This document shows positions 36,394 through 48,676 of a stretch of 64,000 bases of DNA, in pieces (position 1 is the stretch's first letter; each line of letters starts with the position of its first letter). Where the stretch lies: positions 23,623-87,622 of the forward strand of contig JANBPK010000826.1 in assembly GCA_027579435.1 (NCBI GenBank), written 5' to 3'. Under the pieces are notes generated by a model, which made no database searches, was not told the origin of the DNA, and saw only the letters and a list, made by a program, of their open reading frames with translations. The DNA is from Candolleomyces eurysporus (taxonomy: Eukaryota > Basidiomycota > Agaricomycetes > Agaricales > Psathyrellaceae). The translations under genes were made by a program, and so were the position numbers.

Positions 36394-39386
36394 TCAAAGA
36401 TCACCCGTTGAAATTTCCAGCGTCCTGCTACAATGAAGAATCCATTTGCATCTACATATAAAAGGACATCCAAAAGGTAACGAAGAAAAATAGACGATGG
36501 TAAACAGAACAGTACTAGAAATCATAGAGTGTGATGAAGGGATAGACAAACGAACATCGCTCGTGCCCAACCAATCTTGTACCAAAGAAACAAAGCAATG
36601 GCAACTCACGACAGTGTGTCTCCCCTGCGACCAACCCATGCTGGTACAATTATGTCGCGGACTCCATAGATGAAGCGAACAATCGATCCGCTTCTTTCTC
36701 CAATGTCGTGATCTTGCAAGATCTTCCTCCCGTCCCACAGCATCGAAGCGCATCTGGAGAAGAGAAGACAATTTGCGGAGGTAATAGGCTCGATCCCGAT
36801 GCCCAACAGGATAATAAAACGCGAGGAGCTCCTCACAATGAGTTATTGCTTCTTGGAGGTGGGAGAGTGCGTAGGTTTCTTCGTACATGGCTCGAAGGGA
36901 TATGACGAGGTTGTGATGTGAAGTTGGGCGACCTGGATGAGACGATGGTCGAAGTTCAAGCACTTTGCGAAAAAGGGGAATGGCCTCTTCAAGGTCAGCC
37001 GTGGTTCCCGCGCACCAATAGCGATCGAGGAGCACAGCGCCGAGATCGTTGAGTGAATCTGAGTGATCCGGATGAGGCAGTTCTCGAAGTTCGAGTGCTT
37101 CACGAAGTAGGGAAATGGCCTCTTCAAGGTCAGCCAGGGTTCCTTTGCGCCGATGACGATGCACGAGTGCAGTGCCGAGATGGGTGAGCGAGTATGAGCG
37201 CTCCGTATTAGGGGATGGTCGAAGTCGGATTGCTTCACGAAGCAAGGAAATGGCTTCCTCGAGGTCAGCCATGGTTCTCGTGAGCCTATGGCAATCCACG
37301 AGTGCAGCGCCAAGACCGTTGAGTGAAAATGAGCGATTCGGATGAGGCGATGGTCGAAGTCCAAGGGCTTCACGAAACAGGGAAATGGCCACCTTAAGGT
37401 CAGCCGTGGATCCTGTGCGCTTATGACGACTTAAGAGTACACCGCCAAGATTGTCGAGTGAGTCTGAACGAAGTAGATGATGCAACGGTCGAAGTTCGAG
37501 TGCTTTACGATACACAGAAATGGCCTCCTCGAGGTCAGCCATGGTTCCCGTGAGCCAATGGCGATCCAATAGTGCATGGCCGAGATTGTCGAGTGAAAAT
37601 GAGCGGTCCGGATGAGGGGATGGTCGAAGTTGGAGTGCTTCACGATGCAGGGAAATGGCTTTGTCCAAGTCCGTGAGGGACCCGATTTGACCGGCACAGT
37701 CACGGAATACATTGGCCAGGACCTCAATAGGCTCGGGGATCCCAGGTTGGAGAGCAAGTGCCTCGCGACAGAGGCGGAGAGCGGAACTGTATTCCGATGG
37801 CTTGAAGCAGCCTTGCCCGCCGTTCAGATGATCGTGCAAATATCTATAAGCATAGTCCGCAACGGTAGGAATCTGTTTGCCAGAGCAAACAAACAGCTCT
37901 GGGTCTTGTCGCAGATACTTGAGCTCACACTCAAGGGAGCAAAGGAGAAGGCGGACATGGTGGGATGGGTGCGCAAAGAGATCGCCCGATCGACTTTGGG
38001 TAGTCAGGAAGTCGCGGAGGGAGGTGTGGCAGAGTGTGACAGGTATGTCGTCTGTTCCTGGAACTTGAATGATCGCCTGCAAATTCACGAGGACATTGAC
38101 AACCTCGTATATATGGATTCCAAGGAGCTCTGCGATCGCTGATGTCGAAAGCGGTGCCGAAAGCAGTGCGATGGTTGATATGATATCGAAGAAGTGGGGG
38201 AGGTGTTTAGAGCGGGCCAATGTTTGTGCGTAAAGCCCATCGAGGCCGGGATTCATCTCGAGGGCCAAGGGAAGGCGATCCATCGGCGTTGGTGGGTAAC
38301 TCGCTTCGGTGTTCATTGTCATAATGAACTTAAACACGGCCGAGGCGAAAATGAAGGATCCTCCGATATGTTTGACAAGTTTTCGTCGGTCGCTCTGGGT
38401 AGGCCATTGTCCGTGCTGCCGAACGTACGCTTGGACGACCGAGTTCCGCCCACATCCATCCTCAAAAAGGATGTGTAGGAAGGTGGCGATGTCGTCGTCG
38501 GAGCAATGATCCACAAGGTTGTCTAATCTGACCGCTGGAACGTTCAAGCGAGATCGGATGTGCTCTTCGACCCGGCTCGTGATAAAAACGCGGAGGGGAA
38601 TAAGGGGGTTGTCATTGAAGAACACCAGCATTCCGTCGATGAGGTCCTGGACTTCGTCTTTGTCATCGCACTCGTCCAACCCATCCAACACTATGAGGAA
38701 TGGGCCTTGCGCCAATGACCTGACCCTTTTCTTCCTCCGAACGAGAGCTTTGAATGGTTCGTAGACCAAGCACTGCATCTGGTCTTGTAAGGAAACACTT
38801 TCCCCTGGTGGCGACAGCAATGCCGAGTTGCGTTGTACGGCTTCGCGTATGAAGGGTTCTGTCTGGGGGATAGCCGCTGCCATCTGGCTTGCTAAAGTCG
38901 TCGCAAGCCTCCCAATCTTGCTCCTATCGCCGGCATTTCGGAAGAAAAAGAAGCTCACGACTGGCCTATCCTCCCGCTTGGACGTGTCACAGACCTCCTG
39001 AGATATGGAGGATTTTCCAGACCCGACGTATCCATGCATCCAGCGCATATGGGGTTCGGAATCAGTCGTGATATCCCTCCTCGCCCATCTGTTAACCTTC
39101 CTGACAGCCCGTAACCTTGTGCCAGGAAAGCAAGCAGAGTCGGGGGGTGATCGTTTTCGATTGCGAGTATGGGATGCATCAGTGATGGGCTGAAGAATGT
39201 CGAATAAGCCTGAAGGTAAATGGTCAACATTTTCCACACGATCGATGAAGACATCAGTAGATTTATGTACCACTTACTTCTCTGCTCGGCGCTAATAAGC
39301 GAAGCGTGCTGGTGGAAGGCTCCCTCAACTTGGTAGTTGACCAGATGTCCCATGTGCACATTTTGGGACCCTGGAAAGATGTTCAT
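36394..39386 (-). CDS. NLR-like NACHT-TPR protein 4, C-terminal frameshift
   Basis: Exon 1 (39278-39386) encodes MNIFPGSQNVHMGHLVNYQV; exon 2 starts at 39209. NACHT motifs are intact (GYVGSGKSSISQ, FLIVLDGLDECDDK). Eight TPR-type units. Near the end, 36711-36720 reads ATCTTGCAAG where paralogues have ATCTTGGCAAG; the missing G shifts the frame and replaces the usual LFASS-MESAT-type ending by a ~95-residue extension rich in Cys and Ser that runs to 36394. With the G restored the protein is 889 aa ending at 36650-36652. The extension has no counterpart in the family, so I judge it accidental. It is divergent from the intact PPxY gene. Confidence 0.82.
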
Positions 39387-40330
39387 TCCCGCCTGAACGA
39401 AGAAAGATCAGTTATGTAGTGATACCAACAGAGATGACTGAGGACAGCGTAAGCCATACTGATATTTACCGATTCTAGCTGATGGTAGGAGCCCAGTTAG
39501 ATACTTCCAGCCTCAGGTGCGGAGATCTCTAGGATGCTGGGGAAAGGTTATGTAGGGCAAGTAGGTAATAGGCAGTCGTTGCGAAGGGATGATGGGGAAG
39601 ATAGGCAAGCCACCCGAACCACTTTATCAACCCGGTCTGATGTCAAACTGCTGTTGAGGTCATGGTGACCACAAACGGTTTACTCTAGTTACGGCAGGTC
39701 GGCTGGTCAGCTGGGTGCTTGGGCCCGTAATCTAACTGTCCTTAGATGCAAGGCCGCACCGGGTTGCACTCCATTCAAGTCCACGGGGTTCAATAGAGAA
39801 TTGGCGAGCGAACGGGGTGCAAATGGGTTGGGATGAAGCGAGTTAATTGAGATTGTCATTTTGGCGAGAGGGATGAGGCCTGGTCCTGACTGTATTGCAT
39901 TTGGGGTACCTGAGGTTAATGTCGTCATGATTCAAAGGTCGAAGGAGAGAGAGAGAAGGTGCGACTCCGATACTGCAAAAAATGTATCTCGGACCTCCCT
40001 GTAAATTAGATCAGACCAATTAGATACTCTCCCGTAGTCAGGCCTAACGAGTTCACGTCTTGTAGAGTGTTAAATGAGATACTCACATGTACATTTTGTA
40101 TTTTGCGTATGTGAGGTTACCGTCGTCGCGATTCGAGGGTCGAAGAGTAGAGAGAACCCCGACTCCGATTCTCAGTCTGGACCTCCTTGTAAATTAGACA
40201 AATTGAATTGACATAACTCGGAGTCTGTTGCCAGATGCCGGAGTGAAAGGATGAAGTGTGCCGAATTTGGTCATTGTCGCTGCTCGCTCCTGACCATCGC
40301 CTCCCCCCTCATGCCCTATTCACGCATATC
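39387..40330. promoter_or_regulatory. divergent interval, NLR 4 / PPxY membrane protein
   Basis: The NLR 5' UTR intron lies at the left. The remainder is the ancestral version of the flank also present at 23071-23800, 29119-29810 and, inverted, 48120-48676. Two partly repeated stretches (CTCCGATACTGC at 39967 and CTCCGATTCTCA at 40160) suggest an internal duplication. Confidence 0.45.
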
Positions 40331-42477
40331 ATGAACGACATGACTTTTCTCTTCTTTGTTTCCCTTTTTATTGCCTCGCCAGGCTCAGCGACACCCGTCG
40401 AGCATTCCCAAGCCCACGTCATTGCCAGGGAGGACCGTGACCCCTCTGGGTTTTCGCCTTCTATATGGGTGAGCACGAGTTTGACTTCGACTTTGACCTC
40501 CCATTGTTTAACCTTCTCCTAGATTCCTATAGTTATAGTCATCCTCATCCTGAGTGGCCTCGTGCTGCTGTCATGGTCCAATCGCAAACTTCGTCGCCTC
40601 ATTTTACCAGGGAACGCTCAGAACCAGAGCCAGCCGACAACAGAGCTAACGGCAGAGCAATTGGCCGGCACAATAAATAATGGAGCAGCCACCACCAATA
40701 CCAACGCCCCGCAGCCCGCTGCTCGTACTCGTCGTGCGCGCCGACCCCGACGCACGCCCTCCCAGATGTCAGTAACTTCTCTACCAGCCTACAACAAGGA
40801 ACCAGGGGAACAGGAACTCGTTATATTCCGGTGTGTTACAACTATTATTCCAAACTACTTCCCCTCACCTCCAACATTCAATCCAGCGGCCAGGATATGG
40901 AGGACGTCACTGTGCCAACAACCGGGATTACCGAAGAAGATGGCGACAGCTCTTTACACTCTGGTGAACAGTCCCGCCAGGCATACTCACCGCTTCTAAA
41001 TGAGTCTCCAAACGAGTCTCCGGTGGTTCAAAGCGAAGACCAGCGTCCATCTCGTAGAAGTTCGCGGAGGAGTTCGCGGAGAAGTTCTCGAAATCATGAC
41101 CTCCCCCATTCCTCGGAGGAATCCAGAGGGCTGATGCAGAACGAGCAGGCGCAGAATGAAAGTCTCCCTCATCACAGAGAAGAAGCTCCCCCATACTTTG
41201 AAGTTGTCGATCCCGAGGACTCGCCCAATGCAGCACCCACCAGTGCATCGTCACCCTCAAATAGCGCCGAACCCTCTACCGCTACCAATCCGCCGCCCGC
41301 TCCAAGCTCACCAGAACGTCGGTCTGGAATACGGACATTCTTCAACAGAATGTCTGTCGCCGGTGCACCTCGAGGACTTGGGCATGCACGAGGAGATTCG
41401 AACATCTCTTCTATGTCCTCCCACCAGTCCCACGGCGAGCCCTCGTCCTCAGCTTCTCCTTCAGCCTCCCGGCACCGACCTTCACCCTCCACCGCAAGCT
41501 CCTTTTTCCGGACACTCTCACGTCAACGTTCCCAATCCACCCTTCACAGTGCCAACACCTCGGCTCGGCTGAATTCTCCTTCACTAATCTCCCTCAACTC
41601 TATTTCTGCGCCGCTTACCCACACTTTAACACGGACAGAGATCGCTTATCCGAAGTCTGGCCCAACGGCGGAGCAGATCAAAATTATCGCATCACGAGAA
41701 TCCATCGCCCGATTCGGGGTTCCATATGGTCCGGATGCGGTCGCCTTCGCCAGTACCTCGTTGCTAGACGTGAGCCAACCACCTCCAGACTTTGATTCCG
41801 TCATTGGCCCTGGCTCCAGCTCGTTGAGCCTCAACGCAAGCATGATTTCCCTGCACGCGCGCGGCGATAGCTCCGGGAGTAATAGACCAATGTCGCCTCT
41901 CGCTCAACCAGCCGTCACCTCGAGCGACGAAAACGAAGGAACGAGGGATAGTCATAGCCGGCCCTCGTTCTCATCAAACGCTGCACACCCATTGTCTGTT
42001 CCAAATTCGTCAGAACCGAACCAAGCTTCATCTTCAGCCACTGCAGAACCGCAGCAGAACCAAACGCTTGGTAGCGTCACCGGCCATCCGTCAGTGGCCT
42101 CCAAGGTGTCGACAACCTACAAATCGATAGCCCCTTCGACTACAAGCGTGTCGGAGTTTGGAAAGCTGGGTGCCCCGCCCTCCTCCTTCAACTACGACCA
42201 AACCGCGATATCGTCCCGCTCAGAGTCGAGGGCGAGTGTCCTTTCGCGTCAGAGCTATGCAACAGCTGCTGAGTCCATCGCCACTCGGGGTCACCTATCT
42301 GAAACGGATTCGGAGGACGATGATGCTCCAGTCAATCAGGCTACCTCGACCCACGGCTCCAAGACCCAGATGCCACCCGGTCTTGGAACAACATCCAGTC
42401 GTCATACTCAAGAAGCGACCGATGCAACTGTTGTTGGAAACTCCTCGGTGTCCGGTGCAGCTTCCAGTAATGTATAA
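40331..42477 (+). CDS. single-pass membrane protein with SR-rich and PPxY motifs
   Basis: Three exons (40331-40468, 40523-40830, 40887-42477) give 678 aa. A signal peptide (MNDMTFLFFVSLFIASPGSA) leads to a short lumenal part, then one membrane segment (IPIVIVILILSGLVLLSW) and a basic stop-transfer SNRKLRRL. The long cytosolic part is Ser/Pro-rich. It has an RRSSRRSSRRSSR repeat near 41055, a PPYF motif in HREEAPPYFEVVDPED that could bind WW domains of Rsp5/Nedd4 ligases, and a conserved block SAPLTHTLTRTEIAYPKSGP followed by RFGVPYGPDAVAFA. I recognise that block as recurring in hypothetical Agaricomycete proteins but cannot name a function. A ubiquitin-ligase adaptor role is speculation. Confidence 0.8.
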
Positions 42478-42518
42478 CGCTGAGTGAAAGCAACTTTTAT
42501 TCGTTAGATCTTTTTCAA

Positions 42519-42542
42519 TTTTTGTTTTGTTTTGTTTTGTTT
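42519..42542. repeat. (TTTTG)n microsatellite
   Basis: About four TTTTG units lie just after the PPxY gene stop, in its presumed 3' UTR. Confidence 0.85.
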
Positions 42543-42809
42543 CTCTGGCGGATGGACACGAACCAGTCGTTAACTTGGTCAACCAGTGATCAATATTTTT
42601 GTTTTCGGAATTCGTTCTTGTTACTCCATCCTTCTCCTTCTTGGGCTTTGGAACCGCATATCCTATCTTACGGTGTTTTTTACATACCTCTCGCATTATT
42701 ACATTTATCTACAGACAAACAGGATCCTTGACCATCTCACCCTAGCCATCTTTCTTTATACAAAAAGATATCACTACCACTGTTTCGGTTCCAACAATCT
42801 ACAGAGTTG

Positions 42810-44880
42810 TCATTGATATAACGCCTGGCTGCACATCTGCTCCGCCAGACTCCGAGGGTCTACAATCCATATCGCTGCCTCTTGAGCTCCGGGATCCCCA
42901 GAAGAGCTCGAAGCCTTTGCAGCCCCAGCCACCTCCGTCTCCTCCACCGCGTCACCAATATCCAAACCGTCTAATTTACCAATCAGTTTCGCGATATTCA
43001 TTTCCTTCAAAATCGCCTTGACACTCGTCCTGTTGGCTGTCAACGTCGTCCACCCAAGCTCAGCGCCCCAAAGCATGCTCTCTACAGTGTGAGCCGTCAA
43101 GCGCGGGTTGGCTTTCGTCACCGTGGCCCTTTGGATCTCGGCGTTTCCGGTAAAGTCGACTGGATCATGAGGGGACGGCGGGAACGGTGTGGGTCGAGAA
43201 ATGAATTTTTCCTGGACAGCACGCGGATGTGGCATCGTTTCTTGGTCTAGAATGTGCTGGCATGTCGTAGCGAGTGATTTGAAGAACGGGTGCCGGCCAG
43301 CGCGACTGTCCAGGAGGGACGAGTCCGGCGGGAGGGACTCGGAAGAGTGGAAATGGAGCGGAAAGAGCGGGAGCGTGCGGTCGAACCGGGAGTTGAGCCA
43401 GAACAATCGTTCGGCGTGGTCTAGCGGTATGTGTTGCGACGGATCGGAGGGGTCGAGGCAGAACAGGGCGTATGCTCTGCGCTTCTCGTTCACGGCGCCG
43501 ATTTTTGATACGATTCGGAGGCACCGATCTCTTGCTTCGGTTGTCACCCAGAACTCTACGGATGATATTGGGTTTGGGATTTCGCTAGTGCCTCGGTGCT
43601 CGATCCGGTCTTTGATTTCTTGAATCATGCTTCGACTCATCTCCTGGAGGAGTTGATTTGTCAAGGCTCGGGAGTGGGTAGCGAGGTCGTGGGGGAGGTC
43701 TTCAATGCTACCTAGCTCCTCGTCGGGCTCCCTAGGATCGGCTCCATCATTATCTGTTTGCTTTTGAGTCTGTTTTCTGCGAGTCTGCTTCCACTCGCGG
43801 TATTCCTTCGGCGGGATGAAGCGTTTGTTGGCTTCCTCGATAGAAGCAGGGAGGGGTGCGTGAGTCAAGTCGGATATGAGGGCGATTAGGACAGAAAGGT
43901 CGAGATTGATGCGAAGGCTAGGGATCAGTGTTGCGTATTCCTTGTCGTCTGTCGATGGCGGAATCACAAGTTCCTCTTTGACGCGTTCTCCCAGTTGGAC
44001 AACAATTCCCATTTTGTTCAGCATGTCCACAGTTTTCGCAATCCGAGGGTCTGCCTCGCGTCCGTCTGAGATAGTTGGATCGAGCCTTGTCAGTCGCAAA
44101 ACCACCTGAGGAACCTCGCTCGTCCCTTCAATTGGATTCGCCCGAGCGGCCTGCAGCAAGGTTCTTGCCATTTTCAAGATAGAGTTGTCAAATTCGATTT
44201 GGGCGAGGGTTGGGCGATCTTCATCCCAATCGGAGTCCTCCTCCGATTCCGTTAGGTAGGAATCAATCTCTCGAAACTCGGCCAATAGTCGAGAGTTCTT
44301 CATCCTGCGGAGGAAGGGTTACAACGAGAGAACAAGAAGACAGAGAGAATTTATGACTTGCGTATTGATTCGAATCCACTTACGGCCTCCATCTGCGACG
44401 ATGTCGACCTTGGCTCCAGGAGGCCGAACCCCATTGTTCCGACTCTTCCTCTGAGCGCTCGACGGGTTGTTGGAGGGGTCGAATAGAAACGTCTTGAAAA
44501 CAGAGGTGACGGGTAGAGGAGCACACAGGAGTTCATTCCATACTGAGATGAGATACGGGGCGTTGGTCGACAAGGGCGGACGATGAGCAGAGCTGGGATC
44601 GTCGAGAAACTACTAATGGGATCGGTCAGCTCTGTTGAGCTTGAGGGTGAGATTTGCCCACCTTTTCCAAGCCATCGAGGTCGAGTTTAAGGGCGTCTTT
44701 GAGTTTTTTCAATCCAGGAATGTGATCGTGCTGGGACCAGTGACCCTCGTCGCCTGCATCGGCCTCAAGGGACGAATCGAGAATTGGGGGTTTTCTGCTC
44801 GGTGGATGGAACTCGGAGACAGCTTTGTAAATGATGCGTAGAGTCTTTAGCAGCTCGTGTAGTTCAGGATGGGATGTCAT
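42810..44880 (-). CDS. DUF1308 / UPF0415 (C7orf25-like) protein
   Basis: Three exons (44662-44880, 44362-44609, 42810-44304) give 653 aa. Family landmarks are in order: AKVDIVADGGRKWIRINT, VPQVVLRLTRLD with MLNKMGIVVQLGERV, SLRINLDLSVLIALISDLTH, then the C-terminal TAHTVESMLWGAELGWTTLT. This order matches the human UPF0415 protein as I remember it; the biochemical function is unknown. Joining exons 2 and 3 in frame needs a GC-AG intron: donor AC|GCAAGT at 44361, acceptor CGCAG before 44304. The only GT alternative leads to a stop. The 5' end has been copied twice nearby (47990 and 52510). Confidence 0.82.
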
Positions 44881-45573
44881 TGAATCTCGAGATGACATAG
44901 AGAGATATGAGTTACAATTCGTGATGCAGATCAATTTCGTCAATCCCTTTTCTTACATAATCTATAACCGAGCAGGCTTGCCTCTGGCCATCTGCACTTG
45001 GTCATCCTGGGGCAAATTTTCCCGCCTTTTGGGCTTGTTTTGGACTATGACAGCGACCCCTCTGCTCCAGAGAGATTTAACGGCGTCCTTCGACAACCTA
45101 TGGCCATCTTGGCCCATGTGGATTGTCTTCTTCACTCGCTTCCGCATATCAGTGGGTCGAAAACCTGCCCTTCTTTCTGGTTGGTTAATCACTTCGGACC
45201 CAAATTCGTGTTCAGGTGAGTTGGCGTGTGGGTGTGGCACATTTCACTATATCAATCTCTGTTTAAGCAAATATCTCGATCTGGCATGTACTGAGGCAGC
45301 CTAACTTTAGACCGCCCCACCGTACATAGATTTCATGAAGCGTCTTTCCCGGAAGAAGGAGCCCGGATCCACTTCTCCATCACCATCTTCATGTCGCCAA
45401 TGTCGCTGCGTCATATGAACCTAAGGCAGTTTGCTGCTGGTGGATATTTGGCTGTCATTGGGCGTCTTTGCGATTCTGACGGAGTCGACTATTGAGCTAT
45501 ATAAACCACCCTATCTGGCGTGTTTGCCTTTCACCCACATCTCCTCGTCCTTCACTATTGACCCAGCGGGATT
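44881..45573. promoter_or_regulatory. intergenic; promoter of the CorA-like gene
   Basis: A clear TATA box (CTATATAAAC, about 45498-45507) lies 70 bp before the start at 45574. Bases 44970-45000 share a short block with 52770-52800 and 60675-60705 (GGCTTGC then CTGG/CTGC and CACTTG), part of the duplicated module. Confidence 0.45.
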
Positions 45574-47741
45574 ATGTACGCCCATCGCGGTGGTATCTCT
45601 ACTCCACCTTCCGCGCTCAAAGACGTGAACCAAGCGCCAACTCGTATCCCAGCATTCTCTCATCGATACGCAACACCCTCCATACCTTGGCCGTGGGACG
45701 ACATTGGAGAAGGTATGCCCACGTGTTCCAGTTCCGACAGCTTAAATCCTCATTCCAAGGGCTATGTAGAGGTTGACCCAGACCGGCTATGTTTCGAGGG
45801 CCCCGCGATTCCTCCACTTTGTGAACATAACGACTGCCAATGCTGGAAGCGCTACCCACAGTCAAGGTTTCCGAACTGGACGGAGAGGCAGCTGCAAAAG
45901 AGCAAGATCTCTGACGCGATTTGGAATCACCCCAAGGACTTGGAGTGCGTCATTTATAGATGCGATGTGACCAGTAACGGGTCCTTCTTGAACGTCCCGC
46001 GAGTGCAATGTCCAGAGGGGCATCGGGACGAGACGTGGAGGAGGATGGTGAATGAGGTGAAGGAGGTCAGTCTAATTTCTTGGGACTCATGTGGCGCATC
46101 TGTTTTCCTTCTTCTTGCTATCCATAGATGCCGTACACTTACTGGCGTCTCGTCACTAGCGCCCTGACAATATACGGGTCAGAGCACTTTTCGTCGAAAA
46201 CATGTCAGGCTCGGTACTGCGGATGTTAGGTGCTCTGTTGGTATCCTTCAGTCACATTCATTTATCACGGAGAGGTGACACCAATTCTAGGTTTAATATC
46301 GAGCCGTTTTTTTTTCTCGTCCTCCATCAACCGCTTTTCTTCCCAGTATCCAGAAGAAAGTTCCCCTGGCGTTGGTGATCGTACGTTATTCAGCTCTCCC
46401 CGCAATTGCCTAAAGTGTGATACTTTGTCTGCTAGATATAACGGTCACACTGACCTTCGCCAGACCTGTGAACCAGGAAGAGGTGGACCTAACCCAATCT
46501 GAATCTCATAAAGTCAACGCACATGCACCTCTTTTGCTTTCTTCCAGTGAGCCGGGCACTGTCGCCGGGTTGTTTCAAAAGTATCTAGCTGACTAGAGCA
46601 CAGTTAAAAAGGTTTTGACGCTCGATCTACTGTCCGTTCACTTAATCCGAAACACGAACGGCAGTACCGTCATTTCATACCACGCCCTCGACCCATTTGC
46701 CACAACAGCCCCATATCTGCACAAACGTGTGCGTAGTGCTGGGCGATCCATTTATTGGCAGAATATGCTTCAGCGCTCGCCAGACCCTACTCTAGTGTTA
46801 TTAATCTTTCTGTGGCACGCTTTCTGCGGCTGGGCTGCAGCTCTCGAGTCCTTGAATGAATACATCACGAAATTGGTATGTTGATATCTCTTCGTGTACC
46901 CCACCTCTTATCGTCTAAGCAACCTACTCGCGATGCTTTAGGAAAATGACCTCCCTACCCCTCGTAAGACCGACCCCGAGGAGCTTCCCCGGATCCGTGC
47001 ACATCACCTACACTATTCCTCTCTTCTCGACGATTTCATCGGGGCCGTTGACTTTGTCCAAGAGACGCCAACGCCATTTATGACCTCATCCAACTTTGAC
47101 CAAGCATTGTTGGATGAAAGCGCCTCGTTGATGACGCGGGAATGCAAAAATTTGCGACACGAGATTGTGCGTCTCAAAGCCATGCTGCATCAGCAGGAAC
47201 AACGGTTACAGAACCGGACGACAGCTATTAAGGAAGGGTATATGACAGAGATGACGCAAGCAGCTATTCGTGACGGTGCTGGTAAGCCCTCATCCCGCGA
47301 ACTGATTCTGTTTAGTGGCATCCTAACACTTCATTACAGCCATGAAACAAATTGCCTACCTCACCATGGTCTTCCTCCCGCCCAGCTTTGTAGCTGTAAG
47401 TCAACACGCCCTCCATCTGATTCTTATCCTCAACCGATCCTGTGAAGGGTGTATTTGGTATGAACGTTTTCGAAATAAGCCCCGAATCTCGAGCAACGAT
47501 GCCCCAATACATCGCTGCCGCCGTACCTCTCACAGTGCTCACTATGGCCATCGCCTTCTTGAGCAAAACCGCTTACCCTGGTCAAGAAGAGTTCTGGTCG
47601 CGTTTGATACGGCCCCTCAAAGAATTATGTGTTCGATACATTCAAAAGTCGAAAACCCCTCACGCTGATCATAGTTTAGAGAGGGTTACGGCTGAACGGA
47701 TAAGCGTCCTTGTGGCTCCGACACACGCTTCTCGCCGCTAG
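45574..47741 (+). pseudogene. CorA-like GMN-motif transporter gene with in-frame stop
   Basis: N-terminal part: MYAHRGGISTPPSALKDVNQ to TWRRMVNEVKE (45574-46065). Then RALFVENMSGSVLRML, FFFSSSINRFSSQYPEESSP, GVGDHITVTLTFARP (exon 46437 on), VISYHALDPFATTAPYLHKR, a coiled-coil region (SLMTRECKNLRHEIVRLKAM), and the CorA core AAMKQIAYLTMVFLPPSFVA joined across an intron to GVFGMNVFE (exon 47448-47741), followed by a second hydrophobic segment. GMN is the CorA pore motif, so this is a divalent-cation-type membrane protein of fungal CorA-like families. In the exon from 46437, TAG 46594-46596 interrupts the frame (LFQKYLAD stop STVKKVL) and I find no usable intron to remove it. Near 46300 the expected NIEP is out of frame while the next residues return to frame after a nine-T run. 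Probably a recent pseudogene. Confidence 0.65.
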
Positions 47742-47989
47742 TTCGCTTGGATATCCTCCTGTCTCTCGATCTACAATCGATTGTATACTGTACGCAGCCT
47801 GAGCAATGTGAAATGTTATTTATGCATGAGACAGAAAGGTGGAGCTGGAGTTGCCGTGGGTCGTTCAACGGATTCGTGCTGGGATTCCTGACTTTTTATC
47901 TGGTATCTACCGACCAAAACAAGTGAGTTCGGATACCTGCTACTAAAATCCGGATGGCTGTATAAATAAAAAAATGAATTAATTGGTAC

Positions 47990-48110
47990 GGTGCATGCTG
48001 TTCTGCTCGCTCAGTGGAGACAGCTTCGTAAATGTTGCGCAGACTACTTGGTAGCTCGAGTAGATCACGATGAGATGTCATTGAATTTTGAAATGAAGGA
48101 GAGAGAGATG
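47990..48110 (-). pseudogene. 5' fragment of DUF1308 gene, copy 1
   Basis: The minus strand reads MTSHRDLLELPSSLRNIYEA against MTSHPELHELLKTLRIIYKA at the start of the intact gene (44880 downward), plus matching 5' flank. It ends within exon 1. Confidence 0.65.
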
Positions 48111-48676
48111 TTACTGTTCAAAACAAGTTGGAGCCACAGTTCAAACGTTCGTAATATACAGAATTTCTGTATGAACCATACATTAATTATTTTAACGTAT
48201 ATTAACGTCTCCCTCTCTGCTTTATTCTACAACCTTGGCTTCATCCCAACCCCCTCGCACCTGGTTCGCTCGCCAATTCCATATTAACCCCCCTGGACCT
48301 GGATGGAGTGCAGTGCGGCCCTTCACTTACGGACAGTTAGATCACGGGTCTGAGCACCCAGCGTAGCTGGAACAAACGTTGATGGGACCGCAACAGCAAT
48401 GTGACACAATAAGGCCGCCATGATGAGCCTGAGGCAGTTCAGGTAGCTTGCCTCTCTTCCCCCACCATCCCTTCGCTGCGACTGCCTAGTACCTATTGAC
48501 CCTCTGGGTACTCTACACAACATCCTTTCCCCAACATCCTAGAGAAGCGCCCGAGGCTGAAAGCATCAAACTGCGCTCCTGCCATCCTAGTATCGGTAAG
48601 GATCGGTACAGCTTGTGCTGTCCACGGTCGTCTCTCTTGATCTTACCACATAACTGACCGTTCTTCGTTAGGTGCC
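48111..48676. other. 5' flank of NLR gene 5
   Basis: An inverted copy of the NLR flank at 39750-39850 (TTGGCGAGCGAAC-type stretch in reverse near 48265-48285). A 5' UTR intron is predicted at 48596-48671 (GTAAGG donor, AACTGAC branch site, GTTAG acceptor) and is conserved in all close copies. Confidence 0.5.

Noticed and set aside
43189..43623. Plus-strand 144-codon ORF
   Set aside because: It is antisense to the DUF1308 exon, whose frame carries recognised family motifs.
46306..46314. Nine-T run as a definite frameshift in the CorA-like gene
   Set aside because: The printed frame stays open through it into GVGDHITVTL; only a few upstream residues look shifted, so it is not decisive.
46584..46606. 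GTATCT...CTGAC...CACAG as a tiny intron removing the TAG in the CorA-like gene
   Set aside because: Only 23 nt, below any known spliceosomal minimum, and removal would put the downstream sequence out of frame.
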